NCBI GenBank assembly: GCA_037044905.1 | Contig: JBAOKB010000020.1 | Location: forward strand, 992,001-1,056,000 | Origin: Hortaea werneckii | Lineage: Eukaryota; Ascomycota; Dothideomycetes; Mycosphaerellales; Teratosphaeriaceae | Direction: 5' to 3' | Length of the DNA stretch: 64,000 nt | Shown: piece after piece, positions 46,599 through 56,717 of the stretch | Numbering within the stretch: position 1 is the stretch's first letter | Layout of the letters: each line of letters begins with the position of its first letter | Made by a program: the position numbers and the translations under genes | The notes under the pieces: model-generated | Told to the model about the DNA's origin: nothing | What the model saw: the letters and a program-made list of their open reading frames with translations, nothing else | Database searches by the model: none

Positions 46599-49118
46599 TC
46601 ACTCATCATCATCCTCGTCATCTGCGAACAGACCTCCAAGACCCATCATCCTCGCTCTCATCCCTCTGCTTCTTGTGCTCTGCCTTGTCGAAGTATTGCC
46701 TTCGCCGTAATATCTATCGTCGTGGTTGAGCTGTGCTGTCACTCTAGCACCCATAGGAGTAGAGCCGAGGCTGTTCGCCTTGCCCATTGTCTCTGCTCGG
46801 GCGCCTGTAAAGCCATCGGTATCGCCGCCGACTTCGTCGCTGTCGAGCCCGTCGTTCCAGCTGTGTACTGTTGCAGTGCCTAATCCGTGATCCCATCCAT
46901 TCCAAGACGTGGCCGCGATAACAGGTGCTGATGGATGCCAGGAGCAATCGCGTACGATCGTTTTCCAGACGCCACCGCGGCCGTAGTAGTCGTAGCGATC
47001 GACAAAGCGCTCATCGTCTGCTGGTCTGCTGTTTTTCGTTGCCGCAAGCACATTGATTGGCTCACTAGCCTGTGTGCCGTCGAGGTTCCATACGTAGATC
47101 TTACCGTCATGAGAGCCAGAGTAGATATATCTTCCGTCTGTAGAGCCAGGTGGCGAGAAATGGCAGCGTATCAGTGTCTTAAGAACGCGGTGACCTCGGA
47201 AGGTGACAAGTGAGCAGTCGTGCTGGTGAGGAATATGGTCCTCAGTGTCGTATGGTGAAAAGCGATAATCAAAGTTTGTAGTGTAATCCTGAGGATTTGT
47301 CAGTAAACAGCTGCACGCAAAGATCGCCGACAACATGTGAACGCTTACCTGTGGGTTGATGCGTTCTCCAACATCCGTACTAATCATCTTGCGGAGATCC
47401 CAAAGTTTGCATGTCTGATCTTTACCGTTCGAGATGACATACCGCCCATCTCCCTTGCTGTCGATATATGTCACACCCTCAGTATGACCGAGGAACATAC
47501 CTGCGGGTCTCATTGAGGCCAAAGATCTCCTATCCCAGACTTTGACCGTCGTGTCATCAGATCCGGAATACAAAATATGTGGGCTCATCTTGTCACCGAA
47601 ACAAACAGCGTTGACGTCGTCTTGGTGTCCAGGTATTCTTAGAATTGACCGCTGGGCCTCGAGATCGTAGACGTAAACAGATGAGTCGCTGGTACCTGCC
47701 ACAATTTCACCACCGTCGCCACTAAATCTCAGTGACCAGATGCCGAAATGACCATGACTTCGTCCCCAGCCACCTCCGCCGTGTCCGCGACCGCCTCTAC
47801 CAAGATCACTGAAGTCCAGCATCTGCGGTTCAGAATCATCACCTTGCTCTGTGTTGGCTAAACAAACTTGACTTCTAATTGAAGAATAGGCCAGATTGCG
47901 ATTATCAGGAGACAGTGATGCATCGGTAATCGTCCACTGGCCGCCGTAGTAATGCACCGTTTTGTAGTATTTCCAGTCATACGGATTGCTGGTGTCATAC
48001 ATCCGCACTTTGAAATCCTGCCCGCAAGCAAAGAAGAAGGAACCGTCTTCGGAGAATTGTCCAGAATAACATCGGGCATTGAGATTAACTATCAGGTCGG
48101 CCTTTGAGCTGGGGACAAGATTCTGGGCTGCCAATTTGCCTAGAACATTCGAGCGAGTCTGGTTTCCAATACCAAGTTCGCGGTCAAGCATCCTGTGGTG
48201 GAGTTTTCGGCGCTTCCGCAATGTCGATTCTGACAGAGGCTCACCACAAGCAGTATGGTTGCAGCGGTCATTGTTGCCAAAAATTCCACTTGCCATGAGC
48301 TTCTTTCCTTCTTCGGATGGGATCTTAGGGTAGCGGTCACCTGTGAAGGCCCTTCTGTGTCTTCGTCTTCGTGCGCCGTAGCCGAGATATGATCCTAAGT
48401 CGTCATCCTCGTCCTCTTCTTCTTCCTCCTCGCCATCGTCCTCAAGGGCCACATGGCCAGCATTGCCACGACGAGCTTGGGAACGAGTGGTGATACCAGA
48501 GGTGGGTCGGAAAATGCCCTGTAATCCAGCATTGGAGAGAAGTTGCAGGATCTGCTGCTGGGTTACTTCCGCAGCGAAGCCATTGGTCAGCGTCTGCGCG
48601 TGAACAAGTCATGTCCTACATAGATGGCATTGCAGAGCTCAAACGTCTTGGAGCGCGCGGCCATAGCTCGCTTGAGCTAGCAGTCCCCTCTGAATTAAAC
48701 ATACCTGTGATGTGATGTGGACGCTGGGTCTGCTCTTCACTTTGTTCTGGCTGGGGCGTTCTGTTCCCCTCGTCGTCTTCATCGATGATTTCTTCTTCGA
48801 TTTCATCACCATCCTCCCCGAACGTCACCTCGTCACCGTCCTCATCTCGTAGTACGCCCTCTTCGGCATCGAAGTAAAGTGTTGTATTACCAGCGTCCTC
48901 CTCCTCATCCATGTCATCAGATACTCCTGACGGCGTCGACTCGGCAAGCTGGGGAAGCGTACATTAGCATACGATTCCCATCAACAGCGCCACCCTCCTC
49001 GCCGTCGCCGGCGGGCTCAGCGGGAGCTTACCTCAAAGTCCATGTCGTCATCACCGCTCGTCTCGCTCTCGGTCGCCCTGGAAGCGGTCGGGGAGCGGTC
49101 TCCACGAGTGGAAGCCAT
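46599..49118 (-). CDS. DCAF11/WDR23-like WD40 protein (probable CRL4 substrate receptor)
   Basis: Exons read on the minus strand: 49,032-49,118; 48,705-48,948; 47,349-48,593; 46,599-47,288, about 754 residues. The N-terminus is acidic and disordered, then comes TQQQILQLLSNAGLQGIFRP and at least five WD repeats: YSGQFSEDGSFFFACGQDFKVRMYD, IWSLRFSGDGGEIVAGTSDSSVYVYD, ILYSGSDDTTVKVWDRR, YVISNGKDQTCKLWDLR and IYSGSHDGKIYVWNLDG (each partly quoted). WDxR boxes (VWDRR, LWDLR) are those that dock DDB1 in DCAF proteins. The arrangement and the DYRFSPYDTEDHIPHQHDCSL-like segment match DCAF11/LEC14B. The likely role is substrate recognition for CUL4-DDB1 ubiquitin ligase. Odd: exon 2 ends in phase 1 and exon 3 begins in phase 0, so the join at 48,704/48,594 is one base out; the other junctions are in phase. 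Confidence 0.78.
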
Positions 49119-49580
49119 TTTGAAACGGATGTGGACAGCCGTGAAGTAACGACTCGCGAGTCGAGCAATGCAACAGAGGATCGATGTAGAGAATCCCCAA
49201 ATACCGCAGGCGGGCGAGCTCTCAAGCTTAGATGCTCCTCGGTTTAAAGCTTATCTATTCTGCCGGCGGAGATAGAGTCCGATCAGCCACTAACCCCGAA
49301 ACTCACCGCACTCGCTCAACTCTTTCGAGCTCGAGTCTCGCCGCCTACAGACATGGAATATAGAAGCTTCGTGTAGAATTGGGCTCACAGCCTTTCAATA
49401 TGGCAACTACCGGACTCTTGGGTATGCAATACGCTGCAAGGCCAAGCCATACTACGAGCAAGACACTCCCAGAAGAGATGCCTTTGTCACCTCCACATCA
49501 TCGTGCATACGACCGTTAACTTTATATCTCTCGATCATCGGAGGTATTATCTACAATGCGCACCTGAACCAGCAAGACCA
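49119..49580. promoter_or_regulatory. Divergent promoter, WD40 gene / lipase
   Basis: 462 bp between two divergent starts. The lipase frame stays open upstream to 49,503 but only from a GTG, so it is treated as leader. No named element seen. Confidence 0.5.
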
Positions 49581-50846
49581 ATGAACTTCAGAACAATACT
49601 CGCAGCTGCGTCCTTGGCCGCTAATTTGGGGTTCGCCAGCCATGGCAATGACCAATCCAGAGACCGCAACGTCTCTATGGCTCTTTTCTCAGATCTCGAA
49701 GAACTCTCACGAATAGTCGACATTTCTTACTGCACAGGGCTCATCGCCACGGGCATATCCAAGCCGTTCCACTGCTGGTGCCGATGTAGTGACTTCCCCC
49801 ATTTCGAACTGGTAAAGGACTGGCGGACTGGAATTAGCATGCAGAGCGACAGCGGCGGATACGTTGCTCTGGACCATCACAAGCAGAGGATCCTTGTGGC
49901 TTTCCGCGGAACCATCAACATGGCTGGTTGGCTGGCGAATTTTGGTCTTTCGCCGCAAGAATATACGCCTTTTCCCGGTGCTGAAGATCAAGTAAGTGGC
50001 GAAGTAGAAACTGGAAAGACCGCCAAAGCCGAAGGTCATGCTTCCTCGTGTGCGGACTGCACCGTACATGCCGGCTTCTTTAAAGCTTGGAACAACACTC
50101 GACCTCACGTCTTAGAAGCCGTCAGGGAGCATGTTGAGCAATATCCCCAATATGAGCTTCATCTGGTCGGCCATAGCCTGGGCGCTGCAGTCGCCGCTTT
50201 CGCTGCTCTGGACTTTAGTGCTCGTGGCTGGGAGCCTGTGATCACCACCTTTGGGGAGCCACGTATCGGCAACGTCGCAACTAACAAACACATCGACGAA
50301 ATCTTCGGGCTAAACGAAGATCCACAGAACTACGATGATCATGATCAAAGGGCGCTTCGCTGGCGTCGCATCACCCACACTAAGGACCCTATTCCTCTGG
50401 TCCCGCCGACTGAATGGGGCTACGGCATGCATGCTGGTGAGATTCACATCACGAAGCCCTCGCTATCTCCTAGTGTCTATAACTTGAAGCACTGCCACGG
50501 TGCATTTGACGAGGAGTGCATCGCTGGACAAGACCCGACATACCCGGAGAAGCTTGGGACAGCCATGCTCGAGAGAAAGAGTATCTGGGCAGCGCTGGCT
50601 CAGGCTATTCCGCAGCTATTGATCAGCATCATGAAGTGGGAAGTGCCGCATCGGTATAGGCTCTGGCAGATGTTCATCTCGCATCGGGACTACTTCTGGC
50701 GGCTTGGACTCTGTGTACCTGGTGGTGATCCGACAGGGGGAGGCGGTGACTTCCCGAAACTCGAGGAATGGAGGGCAGAGAGAGGGATCATGAGTGGGCA
50801 AGGTCCATTAGTCGAAGTGGCAAGAGAGGTGGAGAAAGAGCTTTAA
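49581..50846 (+). CDS. Secreted class 3 lipase (fungal lipase-like)
   Basis: 421 residues, no intron, from the ATG at 49,581. The first 20 residues (MNFRTILAAASLAANLGFAS) look like a signal peptide. The alpha/beta-hydrolase core shows the oxyanion strand VAFRGT (about 106-111), the nucleophile elbow GHSLG (197-201, Ser199), the acid in HTKDPIPLVPP (Asp269) and a probable catalytic His in ISHRDYF (His368). Cysteine pairs (CTGL, CWCRC, CADC, CHG-DEEC, LGLC) fit an extracellular, disulfide-bonded enzyme. Class 3 lipases hydrolyse acylglycerols; the true substrate here (triacylglycerol, feruloyl or other esters) is unknown. In fungi they serve nutrition and sometimes host interaction, but nothing in the sequence shows the latter. 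It is convergent with the MFS gene, 136 bp between stops. Confidence 0.87.
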   Translation: MNFRTILAAASLAANLGFASHGNDQSRDRNVSMALFSDLEELSRIVDISYCTGLIATGISKPFHCWCRCSDFPHFELVKDWRTGISMQSDSGGYVALDHHKQRILVAFRGTINMAGWLANFGLSPQEYTPFPGAEDQVSGEVETGKTAKAEGHASSCADCTVHAGFFKAWNNTRPHVLEAVREHVEQYPQYELHLVGHSLGAAVAAFAALDFSARGWEPVITTFGEPRIGNVATNKHIDEIFGLNEDPQNYDDHDQRALRWRRITHTKDPIPLVPPTEWGYGMHAGEIHITKPSLSPSVYNLKHCHGAFDEECIAGQDPTYPEKLGTAMLERKSIWAALAQAIPQLLISIMKWEVPHRYRLWQMFISHRDYFWRLGLCVPGGDPTGGGGDFPKLEEWRAERGIMSGQGPLVEVAREVEKEL

Positions 50847-50982
50847 GAACTTTTGGATTAAGCACAAAACACGTCGCGACCAAAGCGAATCAAGAACACC
50901 GGCATTGCGGTAATTGTTGAAGGCAACGGGAATACACGCCGCTTTTCTGGCAACACGCACTTGATATAGACCATCGCACCTT

Positions 50983-52862
50983 CTAGTAACAATATCGAAA
51001 CCCTCGACTTTCCCGGTCTGTCCGATCGAGCATCCCTTCCCAAATGGCAATCCCCGTATCATCCCTTTCATCCTGCGTTCTCGTTCTACGCTTGTTACCG
51101 AAGTACATACACGCCCACAAGCCAGCGGCAGCTATTACGATGCCGGCGTAACAGATCAGTAAGGCTGTGATAGCGGAGAAATATCGTGGTGCCTCGTTAT
51201 TAAAGAAGATCTGAGGCGCGAGACTTCATTAGGATCGGCCATTGAATTGCACGCATTTGGAAGATTACTCACATTGGACCCTGCAATGTTCCCAGCACCA
51301 AAGAACAAGAACCACATGCCGTTAGCCACAGATCGTTTGGTATGTCCTCCGAAATTAGCGGTCATCACTGTCCAAGTAAGAACACTAATGGCTAGAGCTA
51401 AGAGCTGCAACCAGCTGCAGCCAAGGAGAGCCCACCGATGATCAAGACCGATAAAGCGTATACCAAGAAGGCCCGCAAATGGCGGCAAAGATGCAGTTAT
51501 CAACATCAGACATCTGGTGTTTGGAATATATGTCGCTGTGAGGCCACACAAGGTGATGCAGACGAAGCCGATGGCGCCGAGCGGAAGCTGGAGGAGCGTC
51601 GATTGTATAGAGGAGAACCCGAACCCCTGCATTCCAGTAAGAATCAGCGTCCACCACTTCGTGTGATTCAGAAGTATCCTTACCTTGATTAGCGAAGTCA
51701 TAAAGTTGGTAACCCCACCCAAAATAATACCAGGGGCCAGGCCGAGGATGGTGGTAAGCCAGACTTTGACATCGCAGAATGCCTCGACCGCCTGCTTGCG
51801 ATTGAAGTGAGGATTCTTGATGCCGACCAGATTCTTCGAAGTCCGCCAAACTGCCACAAGCTTCTCCTCATGGGACAGGAAGCGAGCATTGGCAGGTTGG
51901 TCAGGTACCAGCAGCAAGAAGACAACTCCCCAGACGAAGTTCAAACCGCCATATGTCAGGAAGATAAGCTTCCAGGGCGTCACAGCCGCCTCTGTTACAT
52001 GTCCGAGCCCGTAGCTTACCAACGAGGCCACTATATACGCAAGCCCGTTGAAGGCAAGCGAGATACACATCCTCAGCGGCGTCTCGCTCCGCGTGAACCA
52101 CATGGAGATGATATTCATGCAGCTAGGGGCGATACCCGCTTCAGCCATGCCGAGAAAGAAACGGAGCGCTAGCATGCCCGCATAGTTGCGCGCGACAGCG
52201 TGGAGACAGATCAGCAGGCTCCAGAGTAGGATGTGGAGGCCAGTGTACCGGCCAATGGGTACTCGCTGGATGATGAGGTTCGTTGGTAAGGACCAGAAGA
52301 GGAAGCCGAAGTTGAATATAGCAGCGCTCTGCACTCAAGACGTTTTAGTCGCGCCCTCCTCTAAGATGTGTCGATATAAAGGACCACAACAAGGAGCTGG
52401 AAAAAGACTCACCCATGCGAATCGATGCCCGGACAGCCCAAGGTCCTCGCGAAGAGCATACGCCGAGGCGAAGTTGAGGGAGGTCTTGTTTAAGAATTGA
52501 AGACCGTGGGTGACGGCGACCTAAACAGTAGGATGATGGTCAGCATAGAGTCATAATGGGCCACAAGATATCTTAAAGTCAAGGGGATCGAAAGAGAGGG
52601 GTCTCTTCCTGACAAGCGGCACGATGATAAGGTCCAATTTCCACCTGACGGCTTTAGCCCGACTCTCCAGATCGTCTTCGGAATACTGAAGCATCTCCTT
52701 AAAGAGATCAGCAGCAATATCTTGCGATTCGCCATGGCCGATTGAGGCACGATTTCCCAAGCCGTCTTTCTCATCCAGCGACGGCGAGACAACTCGACTA
52801 TCAGCATCCTTTTCACCTTTGCACGGCTTGGGGGAAGAAGGCGAAGGGATCTCGGTCTTCAT
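50983..52862 (-). CDS. MFS transporter, Dal5/allantoate-permease (ACS) type
   Basis: Five exons on the minus strand: 52,614-52,862; 52,413-52,520; 51,684-52,328; 51,273-51,626; 50,983-51,210, all phase 0, giving 527 residues. Introns are 93, 84, 57 and 62 bp; the first uses a GTCAGG donor. The protein has an 80-residue cytosolic head, then the family blocks LDLIIVPL, LQFLNKTSLNFASAYALREDLGL and RFFLGMAEAGIAPS, twelve predicted helices, FFGAGNIAGSN and a tail ending FFNNEAPRYFSAITALLICY plus GNKRR. This matches fungal anion:cation symporters such as Dal5 (allantoate/ureidosuccinate) and Tna1 (nicotinate). It should import a small organic anion with protons at the plasma membrane; the substrate is not deducible. 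The C-terminal extension after NKRR is about 40 residues and unremarkable. The 57-bp intron has no in-frame stop. Confidence 0.88.
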
Positions 52863-54095
52863 GATTAAATATTACGCAGCTGGAATTTCGATTGGTACAG
52901 GAGAAAGAAAAAAACGGCACTAAAGACACTTCTTCAGAAAAGAAAAACCCCAGAAGCTTCCTGCACCTCATCAAGGTATTTCCAGAGCCAAGTCATCAAG
53001 GTAGTGACAAGACCCTCTCTAACTGGTCATAGCGTCGTCCAAAACCCATTGCAACATGTCTATATGCTAAGAAAAACGCGCTTTTTCCAGGAGGAATAGC
53101 TGCCGTACGAGCCGTGGAATAGACGGCCATAGGTCGAGCAGATGTGGATCGTTAGATTTGGACTGCTGAGATTGCGGGAGAAAAAAAGGAAGCTAGGTAC
53201 CATCAATGTGGCTTCTCAACGCCAGCGAGGAAGATGATGAAGAAATTCCCGCAATTCTCATGAGCAGGCTTCGGGCACGGTGTCAAAGTCCTCCACCTGT
53301 GGACCACCATTTGACATTGGTTGCGTACCTTTCCATCTGGCGTGAACGATCCATTGCTCAAGCACCCGAAGAGGGAGGCCCCCCCCCCCCCCAAAAAAAA
53401 AGAAGGGAAAAAAGGAAAGGAAGAAGTGCACATCCTACAACAAAAAAATCCTCATTATTAAACAATTCAGGTATCATGCAACTATTACCTCCAACCTCTC
53501 CAGGGAGGAAGGGAGGAAGGAAGAGGTCTCTTCCACCACCTCTCAATTTTTAGGCTCCCCTTCCTCTTCCCTATCTCTCCCCCCTAAAGTTGCCAACTCC
53601 TTTCGCTCAAAACACGCAAAAGAACGCGCGGAGCTCCAGGGTATCAAAAAGAAAGAAAGAAAGGAAAAAAAAAAAAAAGAGCAAGGACCAACGCCATTAT
53701 TATCGCTATGCTCGTAGATAGACAGACTGTTGGGGAAGATACTGCCTCCCCTTTTAGTTGTCCAACATCCTCCCGTCTCTTGAAGTGTATGCAAGAAACG
53801 AAAGAGAGGAGAAAGAGAAAGACAGAGGGGTTAAGAAAAAGAAAAAGAAAAGACAACAGAAAATCCCCTTTTTTCCAATCCCCCCCCAGCTTCATCAACT
53901 TTCGACGAGGGACCCAATGCCCATGCCCGTGCCCGTAACGCCTCAGACACACGTTCTGCAAGAAGACTGGGAGAAAAGAAAGTCTCCCTCCTTAACGTAG
54001 ACAGTCCCTTCGTATTTCGGTCTCCAACTTCGCAATCAAGACTCCCGCCAGAAATAGACCCGGCCCCATGAGAGCGCGGCTCAGCCGTGCGAGCT
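52863..54095. other. Long intergenic region with homopurine/homopyrimidine tracts
   Basis: 1.2 kb between the MFS start and the 3' end of the next minus-strand gene. It contains a run of 14 C followed by 9 A (53,379-53,401), purine blocks near 53,400-53,430 and 53,505-53,535, an A run near 53,665-53,678, an eight-C run at 53,880-53,887 and much CT-rich sequence. Fungal core promoters often carry CT-rich tracts, so the part next to 52,863 may be the MFS promoter. Frames across it (53,203-53,553; 53,543-54,000) only translate these tracts. Confidence 0.6.
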
Positions 54096-56687
54096 CTACT
54101 CGCCAGTCCGACGACTGCTCCGCTCCTCGTCCTCTTCAAGGACGTCGCTGAGTCGCGTGGGATGATGATGCGCCGTACTAGCCGATCGTAGATGCTCCCA
54201 ACCGCCACTGTTGCCGCCGCCGCCGCCGTACGTTTGGCCCTCATATGGAGATTGGGCTTCTTCCCCGCTGGTCGGATGATAGTCCGCCATAGCCTGCGCG
54301 CTGGTAGATGGGACGGTAGGCGCTTCAGGGAGGACTTCCCCGCCCATCCCGTGACCGCTGCCGCCGGCTTCTCCGTACGAGGAGCCGTAGCGTGCGGCGA
54401 GTTCGCGCTCATGTCGGATGGCGTCTTCGTCGTAGTCATCATCGTCGTCACCAGTTGCATGGTGGCGTCCACCACGGCCACCACCACCGCGCTGCGGACG
54501 ACGGAAGACAATCGGACGGCCTTGGTCATCGTGGCGGATGTTGCCTGCGCTGTCTATAGCATACTCAGTCTCGCCCTCGCTGATGGTGCCAACGTAGCTT
54601 GGTTCTGAGCGAACGTCCTCTCGTGGCATCGGTGGAGCTTGGCTAGTCTGTGCTATAGGGCCATGTGACGATGATTGTGGGGAGTGGAGGAAAGTTTCGG
54701 AGCCAGCATGCTGGTAGAAATCATCTTGCCCTCGCTGGTGAGATCCTGGCATAGCAGTGCTTTGGAAGCCTGAGCCGCCAGACATGGATGCACTGCCGGT
54801 AGGTCTGTAAGAACCTGTTGCCAAACTCTCCTTGTCCGGCTCATGATGCAGCTGTGGATGCTGATTCTGCTGTGCTTGCTCAGTAAAAGGATCCGTGTTG
54901 GTGGGGCTCGGCTCTTCGCGATAATATTGTTGTTCCTGTGATGGCGATCTCACACTCGCCGCGCGAGGATCTGGCGGCACATACGGGTATTGCTGCTGGG
55001 AGTGGAAATTGCCGTCGCTCGTCATCGGACGTTGGCTACCACCTGTCCCGCTCCGAGAGGGACCTCCATAGTAGGGAACTACAGATACGCCCGAGATGGT
55101 GATCATTCGGCCAGCCTTCAAGTTCTCGGCGCGTACTTGTTCTTCATCGCTCTTCCTACCGAGCTCCTCCCATGCACGGCGAGCTTCTTCCTTGGAGATC
55201 ATGAGCTCGCGGCGCATCTCAACAACCTCACGCTTGGCATAGCCTGCGGCCTCCTCGGCCTCGGCTCGCTTGAGGGCTGCTTCTTCTCTCGCACTACGCT
55301 CCAGCCTCAGTTGACGGTCCATCTGAGCTTGCATCTCGGAGCTGCGCTCGGTGTCTGCACGCGTCTCAAAGAACCAACGCTGAAACTTGCGCTCACTGCT
55401 GGCACGCAGGCGCTGGAGCTCAACTACGGCGTGGAAGAGGTTGGCTCCCGCTGCTGACAAGTCCGTGATCTGGCGGTTAAGAGTGGAAGCGTTCGGGATC
55501 GTGTTACGTATATCCTCTGTGTTCTGCTCAAGCTTGTGAAGCCAGTAAGAAGTTAAGCCCTCCCAGTGAGACGAAAGGGTCTCCCATCTCTCGAACGCGT
55601 GCGGAAACGATGTCGGACCGGTACGCTGACCTTGCTCCGCTTGAGATGCGCCAGCAGTCGATTGAGGTGCACTTGGTTGCCTCGGTGCTCCTTGGCTCTG
55701 CTGTGAACGCCTAGTTCCACCAGCACTTGACTGCACACGTGGCTGCGATTCCGGCTGAGGTGCACTCGACACTCGTGGCCTAGGATTTGGATATTCTTGA
55801 GTCCGGCTCACGGGCTCACCGAGCACATCAGCACCAGAGACTTTGCCAGTGCCGCTCCTCCTATCGCCGGCGCCGTCAAAGCCATGGTGCTGGGATGGGT
55901 CCTGCTGATATTGGGACTGCGGCCTCTGTGAGGATCCCGTCACAGCTGCGGCGCGCCTCTCGACACTCCGCCTCCTCTCTTCTGCCAATCTCCTTGCCTC
56001 CTCAGCTTTCTGTTCTTCCTGCCTCCTTGCCTCCCGTGCATTTCTGTCTCTCATGACGTCTCTTGGGGTTCTGATTCCGGAGGGCGTACCAGACCCCGCG
56101 ACAGGCACTGGACCATGGGAACGCGCACCGCCATTAGAAGCACGCCCTCCGCCGAGGTCTGACATCTGTGCGTTTTCCTCCTCCAGATCTGGTGTGAAAC
56201 TGTTTGGATGACGGATAGCCTCTTCAAGCGTGAAGAGAATGGCAGCGTGAGTGCGACCCGAGGTACGGAGCGCTGGGTGTGGTGGCTGCGAGTGAGAATA
56301 GGCGCTCGTAGCCCGACGGTGCGAAAGCCGGGGAGCAGGTGGTTCGAGCGGTGGTGTTCTTACCGTGGGCTCCGGGGAAGGGTGCCTTCTTGAGCCGACC
56401 GACTTGGAATGAGTATGGCCCAAACTTCTCACGTCGTCAAGTCGCGGGGTCCGTCGTAGGTTGTGGGCACTGCCGGCGGAGGACGAGGGTCTTGAGTAGT
56501 CTGATATTCCAGTCGCGCGATGATGATATGCCGAAGCCTGCTCCTGGCGTTGCTGCTGAATTAAGGATGTCGTGTACCGCTCGTGGGTATCGTAACGGTC
56601 GTTAAAGGCGCGGAGGATTGGGGTGGACACGGCGGCGGAAGTGCCGGTGGATGTGGGTAAGGTCGCAGTGGTAGAGGAGGTGGTCGG
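54096..56687 (-). CDS. Uncharacterised fungal coiled-coil protein, 5' end unresolved
   Basis: A continuous minus-strand frame of about 860 codons ends at the TAG at 54,096-54,098. Upstream it is open to the TAG at 56,688-56,690. A GTG at 56,630 is not a credible start and the first internal ATG (56,168) would drop conserved-looking text (ILRAFNDRYDTHERYTTSLI), so a 5' exon is probably missing. Features: Arg/Glu-rich coiled coil (about residues 187-225), a block FPHAFERWETLSSHWEGLTSYW followed by a long coiled coil (about 343-515, partly RERSAREEAALKRAEAEEA-like), then low-complexity Ser/Pro/Gln text, a Gly/Arg patch (RRPQRGGGGRGGR) and an acidic stretch. No enzyme motif, no membrane segment. 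A cytoplasmic scaffold is my guess; I do not recognise a named family. Confidence 0.7.
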   Translation of the reverse strand, partial: PTTSSTTATLPTSTGTSAAVSTPILRAFNDRYDTHERYTTSLIQQQRQEQASAYHHRATGISDYSRPSSSAGSAHNLRRTPRLDDVRSLGHTHSKSVGSRRHPSPEPTVRTPPLEPPAPRLSHRRATSAYSHSQPPHPALRTSGRTHAAILFTLEEAIRHPNSFTPDLEEENAQMSDLGGGRASNGGARSHGPVPVAGSGTPSGIRTPRDVMRDRNAREARRQEEQKAEEARRLAEERRRSVERRAAAVTGSSQRPQSQYQQDPSQHHGFDGAGDRRSGTGKVSGADVLGEPVSRTQEYPNPRPRVSSAPQPESQPRVQSSAGGTRRSQQSQGAPRQPSAPQSTAGASQAEQGQRTGPTSFPHAFERWETLSSHWEGLTSYWLHKLEQNTEDIRNTIPNASTLNRQITDLSAAGANLFHAVVELQRLRASSERKFQRWFFETRADTERSSEMQAQMDRQLRLERSAREEAALKRAEAEEAAGYAKREVVEMRRELMISKEEARRAWEELGRKSDEEQVRAENLKAGRMITISGVSVVPYYGGPSRSGTGGSQRPMTSDGNFHSQQQYPYVPPDPRAASVRSPSQEQQYYREEPSPTNTDPFTEQAQQNQHPQLHHEPDKESLATGSYRPTGSASMSGGSGFQSTAMPGSHQRGQDDFYQHAGSETFLHSPQSSSHGPIAQTSQAPPMPREDVRSEPSYVGTISEGETEYAIDSAGNIRHDDQGRPIVFRRPQRGGGGRGGRHHATGDDDDDYDEDAIRHERELAARYGSSYGEAGGSGHGMGGEVLPEAPTVPSTSAQAMADYHPTSGEEAQSPYEGQTYGGGGGNSGGWEHLRSASTAHHHPTRLSDVLEEDEERSSRRTGE

Positions 56688-56717
56688 CTACTGCTGTCTT
56701 GACGTAGCGTTGCGCAT
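56688..56717 (-). other. In-frame ATG with nine codons and TAG before the coiled-coil ORF
   Basis: ATG at 56,717 starts nine codons (MRNATSRQQ) and a TAG at 56,690-56,688, in exactly the same frame as the 860-codon ORF that follows at once. The TAG sits in cagcagtag, a usable splice acceptor, so an intron ending there could join an upstream exon to the ORF. Otherwise it is an upstream ORF. Confidence 0.4.
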
